Assembly (NCBI GenBank): GCA_944472135.2
Contig: CALYDD020000353.1
Span: 1 to 64,000 of the forward strand
Direction of reading: 5' to 3'
DNA from: Trichobilharzia regenti
Lineage: Eukaryota; Platyhelminthes; Trematoda; Strigeidida; Schistosomatidae
DNA length: 64,000 bases
Below the pieces are notes generated by a model, which did not search any database, was not told the origin of the DNA, and saw only the letters and a program-made list of their open reading frames with translations. Position 1 is the first letter of the stretch. Each line of letters starts with the position of its first letter. The position numbers and the translations under genes were made by a program. Positions 45,787 to 55,970 of this stretch are shown one piece after another.

Positions 45787-46185
45787 ATTCAGAAAAAAGC
45801 TAAGCAATAGCACTTCTTGCATCAACACACAACCACACATTTGGGTTGGAGGGACAGAGTCAAAATCCTAAAACGTAATCTATGTAGGGGGAGATGGGAT
45901 TGATTACTGAAACCTTGTTGATCGAGTCTGCACACACAACACGTGTAATAGGATGTAATGACTCATCACTCATACCGGAAATATGGTAAATATAACCACC
46001 AATCAAATCATGCGATGGAAAATAATGGAAATGTTTAAACGAAGTTAGACAATTGTGTGAGTATCTTGATATGATTATGAGTGGCAATGAATTGTGCTCG
46101 GAAACATGCTCATCAGTAAGCATAACTACTGTATAACACTGTTTGACTTTATCAAAACAAATTTTACCCATAAGGAAGATAATAA
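45787..46185 (+). mobile_element. PLE 3' end, plus arm of inverted pair
   Basis: It matches the end of the 24.2-26.2 kb PLE (cacacaaccacacatttggg, ctcatcactcataccggaaa, gactttatcaaaacaaattt). Its 5' side touches the minus arm, so the two 3' ends point outward. Confidence 0.7.
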
Positions 46186-46194
46186 GCATGTTAC

Positions 46195-46445
46195 ATACTT
46201 TGAAGGTGGTATTATTAGATGGTTGGAGGCAATCGGCCAAAGGAAGCCTTGCCTAATCTGGGTTTCATGCTATTTGACACACTCACCAGTCAGCAAGGCG
46301 TATCTGCAATCCCCTTGACGGAACTCATATCGCTTCTGAGAGTCAAACCGGTGTCACCTAGTGTCGCCTGCAGTCAGAGACATTACCACTGAGCTATTCG
46401 GGCTCGCGACTGACCTTTTGTAGGAATGTTGTGGATATTTTAAAT
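46195..46445 (-). mobile_element. SINE-3, minus copy with intact tRNA-like head
   Basis: Reverse complement starts gagcccgaatagctcagtgg, a good A box, and contains a B-box-like ggtttgactctc. The hammerhead-like ctggtgagtgtgtcaaatag and catgaaacccag follow, then ttcctttggccgattgcctc. Confidence 0.75.
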
Positions 46446-46474
46446 TTTTGAAAAAACCTCAAAATCGCCCCTAC

Positions 46475-46705
46475 GGATACTTCAGATACGCCTTGCTGAC
46501 TGGTGAGTGCCAACTAGCATGAAACCTAGGTCCAGGTAAGGCCGATTGCCTCAAACCATCTGATACCATCAAATCAACGTGCAACGTGATGCCTATCTAC
46601 CTAGAAAGGGGGCCACATTGCAAACATGACTGATATAATTCAGTCTGCACCAAATAGAGGACTAGACACATCGCACTAGTTACCAGTGACTACTCAAAAG
46701 AGGTC
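46475..46705 (+). mobile_element. SINE-3, plus copy with best hammerhead-like motif
   Basis: cagatacgccttgctgactg opens the body. The hammerhead-like segment 46500-46532 follows, then the tail ccgattgcctcaaaccatct and the shared flank ttgcaaacatgactgatata. Inverted relative to the copy at 46.2 kb. Confidence 0.75.
46500..46532 (+). ncRNA. Hammerhead-ribozyme-like motif in SINE-3
   Basis: The order matches a hammerhead with a short stem III: CTGGTGA (46500-46506); stem II GTGC/GCAT (46507-46510 with 46517-46520) around a 6-nt loop; GAAAC (46521-46525). A self-complementary ACCTAGGT and a GTC cleavage triplet at 46530-46532 follow. Flanking gccttg/taaggc could form an outer part of stem I, though the pairs next to the core are mismatched. 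The core A6 is G in this and the other plus copies, which should impair cleavage. Confidence 0.5.
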
Positions 46706-46929
46706 GGTATCGTTTGTGCCTGCAAATATATATTAGAAGTGTACATGCTCAGTGAAATTGTTCCAGTATTAACCCCACTGTTGGTATCACAGCTGACACT
46801 GAAGTGTTTCCGTGACTTTTGATAAACTTACCACAATTTGAATTGTACTAGAGACTGGTTAAGAATGTCCGGAACAGAGTTGAAATCATTTCATGAAATG
46901 TAGAATACTTGTCAACATGGTAGTTACAT

Positions 46930-47090
46930 AAGAATATCCGTGATGTGCTATTAGTAGTGTTCTCTGAGTTGGTTGATATAGTTGCGGAGCTTTCGTCGTC
47001 CACCTTCTGGACAACATCTTCTGCACAATATTTGGCACAAAGTGAACTGATTTCCATGAGTGAAAGAATTGCGTTTCCTGGTAACCATCT
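46930..47090 (-). mobile_element. PLE terminal segment, degenerate
   Basis: ttctctgagttggttgatat and ccttctggacaacatcttct resemble the terminal segment at 19.39-19.48 kb. No coding part. Confidence 0.4.
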
Positions 47091-47261
47091 TCATGACTGG
47101 TAGCACATTTACATCTGTACTGATCATTTTTTATTGATTTTAATTTTAGAATTTCTTGTCACATGACTTACTTTTTATTAGTTGGTATTGGCTTTGGTCT
47201 ACATTAACATGCTTGTTAATCAAATATTTTTTTTCAAGTGAACTGGCAGAAGTTAGAATTC

Positions 47262-47455
47262 AAGGACCAGTGGCTCAATGGTCTACGAGCTCGCCTTGTA
47301 ACCAGAAGGTCCTGGGTTCAAATCCCGGTGGGTGCGTACTGATGAGGAGTCCCAAACTAGGACGAAACAGCTGTCCAGTACTCCCAGGTTTTACAGGGGT
47401 TCTCTAACTGATGTCAGCTCATGCTTAAATCCTCCATGCAATCAAATATTTGTTT
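47262..47455 (+). mobile_element. Sm-alpha-like SINE, best-preserved copy
   Basis: The A box tggctcaatgg and B box gggttcaaatccc form an internal pol III promoter. The hammerhead-derived body and a tail (gtcagctcatgcttaaatcc) follow. It is used here as the reference for the family; at least 15 further full or partial copies are listed. Confidence 0.85.
47339..47375 (+). ncRNA. Hammerhead-derived motif with 3-nt insertion
   Basis: CTGATGA (47339-47345), then an extra GGA, then a perfect 4-bp stem II GTCC/GGAC with loop caaacta. GAAAC (47364-47368) and palindromic ACAGCTGT ending in the GTC triplet at 47373-47375 complete it. The insertion sits between A9 and the first stem II pair, where active hammerheads have none. 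RGA insertions at the same place occur in the copies at 18.56, 53.17 (minus) and 53.49 kb. Confidence 0.6.
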
Positions 47456-47459
47456 GATT

Positions 47460-48245
47460 ACCAGGTTTCTAGTAAATTGCCTGGCACTTTTAGTGCTTTC
47501 TCTGTTTGAAATTTCGACATAATCCCAATCAGACTGATCCCCATAATTATCTTTATGCATTGGTATGAAAGAGTATATTTCATGTCTTTTCACAGCTGAT
47601 TCGTGTTCCTGTCGATTGCTAGATGTTATTTGATTTAGTCGTGTTTTACGCAAACATCCATTCAACTGCTATAATCCAGTGAGTACTGCGTTCTTGAATA
47701 CCTAATTCCTCGTTGGTCTGCTGAAACTGACGACAGATGAGAAACTTTTCAAATTTCTTTCTTTCTTCACCTGAGAAGTTTATAAAAGGCGACCAGTATT
47801 TAATATCGGAAAGTTTTCTTTTATCAATCAACTGGCTCATTTCAACACTCTTTTCAGTAAAGAAACACAAAATCTTTGAGTGAAAATAAAGATGTTCGGG
47901 AAATGTGCATTCCTTGTATGGAATACATTCACATTACAGGATGAAAAACTCCTTCTATGCTCTAGAGCTTATCATCTATTATCTTAAACAACGAAGACCT
48001 CATTTTGGATTCAGGCGGAGTTTGATTCGTTGTCAATAAGGGTACTTGGTTCTTCAATAATTTCTCCCAGAAACTTTCAGATACTTCCATCTGTTTTCAG
48101 TCGCATAAAATTTGACCTTATGTAGCGAACACGACTAAATCCCCTTCTGTTGCCAGTATCGTTCATCAGATAAACCTGATAGTATCTAATTTTCACAAGA
48201 TTTCCTTTACCACAGATTGCTTGAGTCCAGTTTCAAGCTTTTATA
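47460..48245 (-). pseudogene. Decayed cellular-type coding sequence, unrecognised
   Basis: On the minus strand, from about 48240 downward, coding-like segments follow one another in changing frames: KLETGLKQSVVKEIL; IRYYQVYLMNDTGNRRGFSR; SESFWEKLLKNQVPLLTTNQ; YWSPFINFSGEERKKFEKFL; ELGIQERSTHWIIAVEWMF; HKDNYGDQSDWDYVEISNRE. At least four frameshifts and two stops separate them, with no gap large enough for introns. This fits a processed (intronless) or duplicated pseudogene of about 260 residues, ended by the SINE at 47.26 kb. It lacks reverse-transcriptase, integrase and transposase motifs. I do not recognise the parent protein. Confidence 0.55.
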
Positions 48246-48394
48246 AATCTGCATTTTGATGTTCAAACATAAAAACAAAAAATCCAGCGAAGAAAATCCC
48301 TTTTTCGATGACTTCATTTTCAATAATTGCTCTGAGAAAGGATTAGTTTTGTTCTTACGAGTTGATCACGGATGGATATCAGTTAGAGTACCAT

Positions 48395-48560
48395 TGAAAA
48401 CCAGCCAGAGTGTACTGGACAGCCTTGTAATTGGAAGGTCCTGTGTTCAAACCGATGATTCTCAAACTAAGATGAAACAGCCGTCCAAACCTTCCTAGTT
48501 TTCAATGGTTCTCCAACATTTCATTGTCATTTGGGCATCAACCCTATGATGATTTATTTA
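48395..48560 (+). mobile_element. Sm-alpha-like SINE, degenerate
   Basis: Head gccttgtaattggaaggtcc and tgttcaaacc. The body is shortened to gattctcaaactaagatgaa acag, without CTGATGA. Confidence 0.65.
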
Positions 48561-48813
48561 GTCTTGTCATGTAATTAGTCAGTATTACAGTGTACAACAC
48601 TGTATAATTTCAGTAGAATAAAATTTTATCCATAATGATGTTTCCTTCATAAATTTTGAATTTATGGATCTGCCATTATGGAGTACGGGACATAAATCTC
48701 AGGCTGCACTCAAATTCCCAATAGTTATCACCAACAGGTTAATAGGTGGACCGTGCTGGTGACTTCATAAACTACCAAAATTTGAACTTAAATATACTAA
48801 TAATAAATTTTAC

Positions 48814-48831
48814 CTAAGCATCCAAGTGCGC
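48814..48831 (-). CDS. Micro-exon (18 nt)
   Basis: Acceptor ttattttttttaattttag-type (strong T tract) and donor gcttag|gtaaaattt, minus strand. It reads ALGCL, with one cysteine. Confidence 0.6.
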   Translation of the reverse strand, partial: AHLDA

Positions 48832-48908
48832 CTAAAATTAAAAAAATAATAATACAGAAAATGAATTCTTGGACAAACTACTAACTGTAAAATACATATA
48901 CAACTTAC

Positions 48909-48929
48909 ACACACACGCATTCTGAATTG
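48909..48929 (-). CDS. Candidate micro-exon (21 nt)
   Basis: Donor tgtgt|gtaagttgt is strong; acceptor ttcataagagttag is weak. It reads IQNACV in the shared phase. It lies only 77 nt upstream of the 48.81 kb exon on the minus strand, a short intron. Confidence 0.35.
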
Positions 48930-49264
48930 CTAACTCTTATGAATAATAATCTTGTTTTCAAGTATTCACACTTATTTCTGAGCGGTAGGCATCACTGAAT
49001 GTCTTTACATATTAAGCAAGATTACTCAGGCAGGTCTCATAATTCGTTCATTATTTTTCCACATCTGTATTGGCATATGTTTTGTCACAAAATGACCATT
49101 CCAGTCATTCTCATTAACTTTTAGAACCACATAACGATTTTACAGCTTAAATTCAAGTTATCAGAAGTGTATTTTTTGCTGTCCCACATCCTTTTAAGTA
49201 ATAACTTTCGCGGCGTTCCCTTCACTTTCATGAGTTATCCGACCAACAAATTTAGTAAACTCAC

Positions 49265-49288
49265 AAAGTCGAGTCTGAACTGGTCCAT
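49265..49288 (-). CDS. Micro-exon (24 nt)
   Basis: Acceptor tttttttttcatttcag, the longest T tract in the series, and donor gacttt|gtgagttta, minus strand. It reads GPVQTRL. This member uses GTGAGT. Confidence 0.65.
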
Positions 49289-49739
49289 CTGAAATGAAAA
49301 AAAATTGTAAGATTCTCTAGTGAAATTATGTAATTAAAATACGAAAATTAAGGCAAACAAATCGAATAACAGGCAGTCTTGATACCTTGATCTACTGTTT
49401 TTATACATACTCACAAATCCTGGACATGTATTGCATAAATCCAGCAATTACGTCACTTATGTAAGGATAAAACAAAACGTATTATATAAATGCATTTAAA
49501 ACACAATTTTTTATTTGTTCTATGCAATTAATTCCACAGTTCCAAATAATAATGGAAGAACGTTTTGGAAAATTAAGCTTAGGCGTTGACATATTCACGG
49601 CGCTTTGAGATTAAATAGACTTCCCAAATTTGGAATGATAGATAGTGGCCAGTGGGGGACACCAATTCAATATGAAGGTTGACGCTCATCGATGACGCTT
49701 ATTTGGATAGCGCCATGATGAGAATTAACAAAGATACGA

Positions 49740-49915
49740 AATTTCGCCTCAAGTGTCGGCAAGCTCAGTGTACATGATCTTTGTAACCTGAAAGTTCTAA
49801 GTTCGATTCCTGATAAGGTCGTAGATGTTCAGAGTTGCACAGTCTGAAGTTAGGATGAGAGAACTGTTCATTACTCTCTCTCTCATTTTCAGTGATCCCT
49901 CAAATGCTTTTGTTG
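49740..49915 (+). mobile_element. Sm-alpha-like SINE, degenerate
   Basis: Head atctttgtaacctgaaagtt and aagttcgattcctgataag. The hammerhead region is no longer readable beyond gaagttaggatgagag. Confidence 0.6.
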
Positions 49916-49984
49916 ACGATGAAAAGCACACCGAAATTAATCCCGAAATTTCCGAGAAAACGCATTATTTAAATAAATATAATT

Positions 49985-50185
49985 TATTTTTTTTATTATT
50001 TTTGATTATAGCTTGATTTCACATAGTATAGTGGTACAACCATGGAATTTTCAACATGTGATATCGGCAGCCTAAATTTCGCAGGTTGACCATTGATATG
50101 AGGTATGCGTCGGTCAGGGATCGAATCCCTGACCATGTGCATTGTCGGCTGGAGTCCTAACCTCTGTGCCACTGACGCATACAAT
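49985..50185 (-). mobile_element. tRNA-like SINE family 2, long-body type
   Basis: Same layout as 28.11 kb: AT-rich tail at the left, body ggtacaaccatggaattttc, and head ggatcgaatccctgaccatg...cactgacgca on the right. Confidence 0.75.
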
Positions 50186-50939
50186 TGTATTACTTTCGTT
50201 TGTGGTTGTGTGTAGATTGACGGTATTTAGTTTATATCAATATGAGTTTGCTTGTGTGAATGAAGGTGATTCTCACCCAAGACTGTCTGTGAAATGCCTT
50301 GTTGTGTGATTATTTTGATTGCACTTCACTTAAAATTTTCTCATCGATTCGACGGTAACTTTTTGCTACAGTTGGACTTTGGTTAACTGATTTTGCACTA
50401 CAGTACTCGTTTTGTATATTAGAAACCTACACTGCCTGAATAGCAAGCAGCTAGCTGCTTCATGGCCCTGTTGACATAAATTTAAGTGTGATGTTATTAT
50501 TATTTTTAATAGAACCACTAAATTATTGAAGAATAATTGATATTTCTCCGTCTCTGGAACGTTTCATGAAAGCATGTGTGAAAGCTAACTTTTGTTGCCT
50601 ATACAGTAGAACATGGGTATCGGTTTCTTGCATTCAGACGGTAACGGAATAGATTTGGTCATTACAATTTCAGCTAGTTTCCTAATTATTATATCCTCTC
50701 CACCTAGACTATATAGCATTGTTCTAGCGTTTTCCCAGCATCTGATAACTTTGTTCTTGTATATTCCCTGAATGTGATGCTTCTCTTTACTCTTTGCGAC
50801 AGTGTTGACAATGTTTTTTTTTTACACTTATGATTTCGTCGGAATAAATTCAAGGTTTGCTGTGAGCATTTTGACCTTAGAGTGTCTACAGGAAGTGTTT
50901 GGTGAGTTGTTTTTGCTGACGTGGTTTTGATCTCATGCT
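50186..50939. mobile_element. Probable PLE terminal-repeat sequence
   Basis: ctatacagtagaacatgggt (about 50599) and ctacagtactcgttttgtat (about 50399) also occur, diverged, near 19.14-19.33 kb and 51.90 kb. The latter two lie beside PLE sequence. No coding region. Confidence 0.4.
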
Positions 50940-51860
50940 CTTTTGATATCCACTTTAATTCATCTCATCTGTTAATTTTTAAGACAGGCTTAATTAGGTG
51001 TGTAACGAACCGAGCCATAGCAACAAGTAGTACAATAAAAGACCTAATTGATGAAATGAAACACATAGAAGATGAAGCGTTTGTGTTAAATAACTAACTA
51101 TCCTACAAAATTCATTAGGAAGATGAGAAAAAGTCAAGAGCAAAATAAAAGTAATAGTGAAACTAGTAATGATAACATAAATAAGAGAGAATATAAGTCA
51201 TTTACATTTTTAAAATATAAGGAAGGGACATTTGAGGCCTTACTTAGGATCCTCAACATAGAAGGACTTAGGGTAGAGTTCGAACCTACAAACTCACTCA
51301 GGGAGCACAAGCTCTTTAGATTAAAGAATCCTGTAGGTCGACCCAATTACACAAAATAATATAATTCATAGAATACCTTGCGATGACTGTTGGTGAGGCC
51401 AACCTCATAGGTCAAACTAGAAGATCAGGAGTATTGAGATTATCAGAACATAAGAAATTAGCTAAGGTTGGAAGGATTGATCCCACGGAGATAAGTAATT
51501 TAGAGAAGAACTCAGAACTCTATATTGCACCGGATGCATGAACACACATTCCCACAGAAGGGTGGGTATGAAAGTGTCAAAATTCTATACAGCGATATGG
51601 GTAGCTGGAGAGGGAGGTGGATCAAAATCCATGTTCACACAATCTACACCCAACACTGGAAATATTGGAAAATAATACTACTACCAATCAAATCAAGCTA
51701 TGGAAAATAATGTAGTTATATAAACGATGTTAGAAAGTTGTGTAAGTGACTTGATATGATTATGAACGGCAACAAATTGTGCAGAAAACATGGTCATCAG
51801 TAAATATTACTGTAGAACACTGTGAGAATTTTCAAAATTAATTTCATCCACAATGTCTTT
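50940..51860 (+). mobile_element. PLE copy, RT end to 3' end, decayed
   Basis: It begins in the thumb (FNSSHLLIFKTGLIRCVTNR-like) and continues through the linker (ALLRILNIEGLRVEFEPTNS, open at 51123-51359). The GIY-YIG zone is damaged (ccttgcgatgactgttggtg...aggtcaaactag). The 3' end shared with the 24.2-26.2 kb element closes it. Confidence 0.8.
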
Positions 51861-51959
51861 CTTGACATTTTAGGACTGTGCATATCATGACGTTTTGGTC
51901 AACTATACAGTAGAACACAACGATTGGTTTCCTGCGTTCATACCACGGGATGTCGGTTT

Positions 51960-52300
51960 CAATCACTGTGTATTCTATTGACAAGAAACTATAGAAACAA
52001 ACCAACCAAAAGCCGATGCTCACCCAATATGTAGCAGAAGGTGGAGATGGATCGATAGGGCATACATTGAGGAGGCCGTCGAATGACATCGCACGCCAGG
52101 CATAGCTCGAGTGTAATCTTAATGGGGAGCGAACGTTGGGTCGTCGTGGGTTGACATAGAGGAGATCGTGTGAGGAAGAAATGAGAGTTTGGGTGATCAG
52201 GGACGCAGTTGAAGAGGGTAGTAGGAAACGTAACAAAATGGAAATGTGTTGTTGAAGCCCTATGCTCCAACGGGAAACCAAAGAGAATAATATTGACAGT
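51960..52300 (+). mobile_element. RTE-clade LINE, 3' fragment
   Basis: C-terminal block only: gtggagatggatcgataggg (RWRWIDR), then catcgcacgccaggc and ggaggagatcgtgtgagg-like. It ends aaaccaaagagaataatatt, the family tail. Confidence 0.75.
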
Positions 52301-52368
52301 AATATTCTGCTAACAGTAGCAACATTTAAAATTATGCATCAAAACAACAGGTGTTCTCGTTAACTTAC

Positions 52369-52389
52369 AAACACGGCAAATCGATCTGC
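52369..52389 (-). CDS. Micro-exon (21 nt)
   Basis: Acceptor tttttttattaacatattag and donor gtgttt|gtaagttaa, minus strand. It reads RSICRV, with one cysteine, in the shared phase. Confidence 0.6.
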
Positions 52390-52499
52390 CTAATATGTTA
52401 ATAAAAAAAATATCACACAGTTGAATCATTTTCTTACAATTGCATTACTTACTTATTTATTGACAGTAACTTAAAAGATTGGCAGTATTAACTGGTCAC

Positions 52500-53040
52500 C
52501 AACTCAGTTCCAATGAAAATCTTATTCATGAACTTGAAATTCAAAAGTGATCAAGCTTCTGATATGCTCAAAAACTCTATTTCGACAGCAGTCAGTGGGA
52601 CGTTGTTTGCAGGAAAATTACAAATGACGCTCACCAGCTGGAAGTTGTTCCTCATTTCTGTAAAAGATAAGCTCACCATCTGGCTGCATTCTTAAGCATC
52701 CATCAGTTTACCTGCTCTTGTGGATCAACGTACACAGACCGTAGCCAGAGGACGCTTTCCACACGGATACGAGAACATATTCCAGCATGGTTTAAAAAGG
52801 GAGAAAGGAAGTGTATGCGAAGATCTATTCTAGAACACTTTATTGACTTCTGTCACTCTATTTACCCCGATCATGATTTTAAGATCACCTACCGAATCCA
52901 TGGTATCTTGCCGTGTATTTCTAAAGACAGAGGAGTCCTTCACCATTGTCAATCTGAAGTGTTTCCGCCTGTCCCACTTGTCATTCTAAATCCAAATGTT
53001 TTATATTTTATTTTAACAGTAATGAATTCTAAAGTATTGT
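52500..53040 (+). mobile_element. PLE GIY-YIG endonuclease, C-terminal half
   Basis: The linker SISTAVSGTLFAGKLQMTLT (about 52583-52642) is followed, after a frameshift, by FTCSCGSTYTDRSQRTLSTR (about 52708-52767). That is the GIY-YIG strand with a CSCGS motif; YIG is changed to YTD. IREHIPAWFKKGERKC and RSILEHFIDFCHSIYPDHDF follow, the conserved EH...SILEH core. The same subfamily as 8.2 kb and 42.42 kb. Confidence 0.8.
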
Positions 53041-53265
53041 TTTTGTAGGGATTAAGTTTTACTGGATGGACGATAACATCATGTGCTGACATCAGTTAGA
53101 GAACAACTGGAAAACCTGATGTATCGGAAATCTATTTCGTCCTGGTTTAGGACTCTTCATCAGTGCACACCCATCACCAAAGTTTGAGCCTAGGACATTC
53201 TGGTTACAAGGCGAGCTAGCTCATAGACTATTTAGCCACTGGACTCAATTCTATTCAGGCAGTGA
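53040..53265 (-). mobile_element. Sm-alpha-like SINE, minus copy
   Basis: Reverse complement shows head gctagctcgccttgtaacc, ctgatgaagagtcctaaacc and ggacgaaatag, a near-complete hammerhead body with the same 3-nt insertion, then ctaactgatgtcagcacat. Confidence 0.75.
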
Positions 53266-53284
53266 CCTGGTATTCTATTGCGAA

Positions 53285-53615
53285 GCCGTTAAAAGGAGGG
53301 TACAGAAGGTTGAAAATGAGGCAGTAACTCATCGAAGAAGACTTTCCGAAATGGTCAAGCAATGTCGTAAATTTGCAGAAGTTAGAATTCATGGCCACTG
53401 AATCAGTTCTCAGTGGGTAAAAGGTCTACGAGCTAGCTCGCCTTGTAACCAGAAGGTTCTGGGTTCGAACCTCGATGGGTGCGCACCGATGAAGAGTCAC
53501 AAACCTGGAGGAAGCAGCCAGTTTTGCAGTACTCCCAGGTTTCTAGTGGTTCTCTAACCGATGTAAGCTCATGAAGAAATCCTCAATCGAATATTGAATT
53601 CTATCGTGTCAGATT
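53285..53615 (+). mobile_element. Sm-alpha-like SINE, long form
   Basis: 5' extension (gaggcagtaactcatcgaag), head (tacgagctagctcgccttgt, ctgggttcgaacctcg), body cgatgaagagtcacaaacc and tail gaagaaatcctcaatc. With the preceding minus copy it forms a head-to-head pair. Confidence 0.8.
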
Positions 53616-54239
53616 TCTCACCATGTAATGGATTAATTTATATTAGCCTACTAATCCTATAATTATGTACCCCTTTCCTGCATCAGTACGTCTTATGTAT
53701 TATTCCATATACGACGTTAATTGTTTTGCTACTTGACATTTAACTATGATTATAGTGGCGAACAGTTTAATTTTAATTTCATTTCATACTACTATTATTA
53801 TTATTTCATGTATTGACACCTTTGATCTAACTCCACCACCTGGTAAAATTTCTTAAAAAGGCCATTTTTATGTAGAATTGTACAGCTTGCAAATGCATTC
53901 GTTGTTGAAAAGAGTCGCTTTGCTGAATATTGTGTTCTTAATGCTACAATGGGAATTATTAATAAATTACTAACCTAGTTATCGTCATCCTACAGAATAA
54001 CAGGATCTATAAAGTCACGTTTGAAAATCAACATGGTAGACAGAGGACAAATATTCCTGCCAATCAGCTCAACACAACCATCGCTACACTGGCATACAGG
54101 CTTCCAAGTCGAACACTTCGAAAGTATACCGGTAAGATTGAAACATTACAAATTAATCATTTAAATGAGGTAACAGGAGGAAGATAAAAACATTTATTTA
54201 TTTATGGGATCCGAATTTTTATCACAAATCTTAAGTCAC

Positions 54240-54655
54240 TCATTTCTTCAGTATGGGTCATCAACGCACTGTTAGTCACAAAAGGCACTTGCAGCAAACC
54301 CCTGCAGACGTTTATCATCAGCTGCGGATTTCGTGGCATACTGAAGATCAAGCAGCTAGTTAGAAAGGGATAGCAAGAATAAACCATGGGAACAAACTAA
54401 CTAACATCAAGGACATATTGCTCAGCAATTTATGACGAAGGCGATGGACACAGGCGATCAAATGGGCGCAAGATCAGAGCGCCAGTGAAAAACCAAAATG
54501 AGACGACGACTTGAGTGTGAATCAAAGTGTGACATGGAGGAGATCATATAATATGGACAACCATGAGGTCAGCTTTAGACTACGCAGAAAGTCGCACAAA
54601 GTGGAGATGTGCTGTTGAAGCACTTGGAACCCGAAGGAACAATAGTTATATATAT
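54240..54655 (+). mobile_element. RTE-clade LINE, 3' fragment, decayed
   Basis: cagacgtttatcatcagctg...tactgaagatcaag corresponds to the family's FINSCLRSILKIRW block. gtgtgacatggaggagatca (VTWRRS) and ccgaaggaacaatagttata mark the C-terminus and tail. Confidence 0.7.
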
Positions 54656-54998
54656 AAATATATACTTTACTGTGTATGAGACTACTCATATGACTAATTT
54701 TAAGGTGAAATATCTTTTCATGATGATAGTAAGACTAAAAGCATTTGAGAACTTTTCAAATCCAAAGGCAACTGCTCAAGAAAAATTATCTTAAACAGCT
54801 TCTTTATTTCGTCAGAATCAGCGTAACAGTATTTCTCAAAGAATAAGTTAAACTGGCGAATAGTTACTAGCAGTGGAATCTAGGGTGCACATTTCATCTT
54901 TTTCGGGACTCATCCATCCTGGATGTACCTGTATTCCGCAGGCAAAGTTGAATTAAGGAGTTAAATGTTTAACGAGTTATTTGACCGTTCGACATCAC

Positions 54999-55043
54999 GC
55001 AACACATAATGCTAGAACACATGGATTACATGTTATGTGTTGC
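54999..55043. repeat. Short perfect hairpin
   Basis: gcaacacataa (54999-55009) and ttatgtgttgc (55033-55043) are exact inverted copies around a 23-nt loop. No associated gene. Confidence 0.8.
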
Positions 55044-55389
55044 TTGCCTTCTACAAGCAGACACACACACGCACATAGAAAACTATCAGGCAAAATTCCC
55101 ACCTTATTAAGCAGCACTTTTTTCAATTATTAGCCTAACATCATCGAAGTTCAATTCAACCTTGGAACATGATTCATGTTCACCAGAAGTGGTCACCGCA
55201 AAACGCTTAGGATCAAACACATATACGTTCACATGAGTTAATGCATTGCGCGTGAATATATGGAGTTATCAGTGATGTCGTCAAAGCTCTGATTGAATCA
55301 ATCTCACACTGCGATCTGAATAATTCCTGACTTTAAAGAGTAAGTTACTTTGCAGGAATACACAATACATTCAAGTGTTTGACTGTAGG

Positions 55390-55600
55390 GAATTTGATTT
55401 GTGTTCACGTTTTCTGAACACCAATTGACATCAGTTAGAGGACCATTGTGAAACCAGGTGTTTCGTGCTGTTTTGGGAGTCACCAACGCTACCCACCACC
55501 TACCCATTAGGTTTCAAACAGTGGGCCCTCATGTTGCATGGCGAACTCGTAGACCATTCAGTGAATGTGGTCCGTCTCAGTTCCTCACGAACAAATGAAA
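55390..55600 (-). mobile_element. Sm-alpha-like SINE, degenerate minus copy
   Basis: Reverse complement shows gaatggtctacgagttcgcc, then a body reduced to gactcccaaaacagcacgaa acacctgg and gtcctctaactgatgtc. Confidence 0.6.
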
Positions 55601-55799
55601 TCCTTACAATAAAACTCATGAAAATTAATCTGACGCTTGCTAGTCACTGGCTCAAGACAGAGTTTCCTAGAGTTCTAATGAGAAGTTGTCACCAATGCTG
55701 TCAACCTTGTGAGTCATTAGGGTGAGGACCAATACATGCCAATGTCCTTGGATAGTGATCACGCTAAAATGGTGATTTTTTAAAAGTTTGAATTCATGA

Positions 55800-55970
55800 A
55801 CCACTGAGTTAAAATTGCAGTGAGTGAATGGTCTGTTAGCGTACCTTGTAAATGAAGGGAAGTGCGCTTGAAACCTCGTAGGTGGGTACTGCCAATGAGT
55901 CCGAAACAAGGATGAAACAACCATCCAGTAAACGCTGTGGTTTTCAGTGTTAATTATATCAGTATTTTTT
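55800..55970 (+). mobile_element. Sm-alpha-like SINE, degenerate
   Basis: Head tggtctgttagcgtaccttg and body tactgccaatgagtccgaaa caaggatgaaac. The GTCC/GGAT stem II region is kept but CTGATGA is altered. Confidence 0.6.

Noticed and set aside
53955..53969. 15-nt minus-strand interval with a good acceptor (ttattctgtag)
   Set aside because: In the shared phase it starts with an in-frame TGA, and the donor is GTTAGT.
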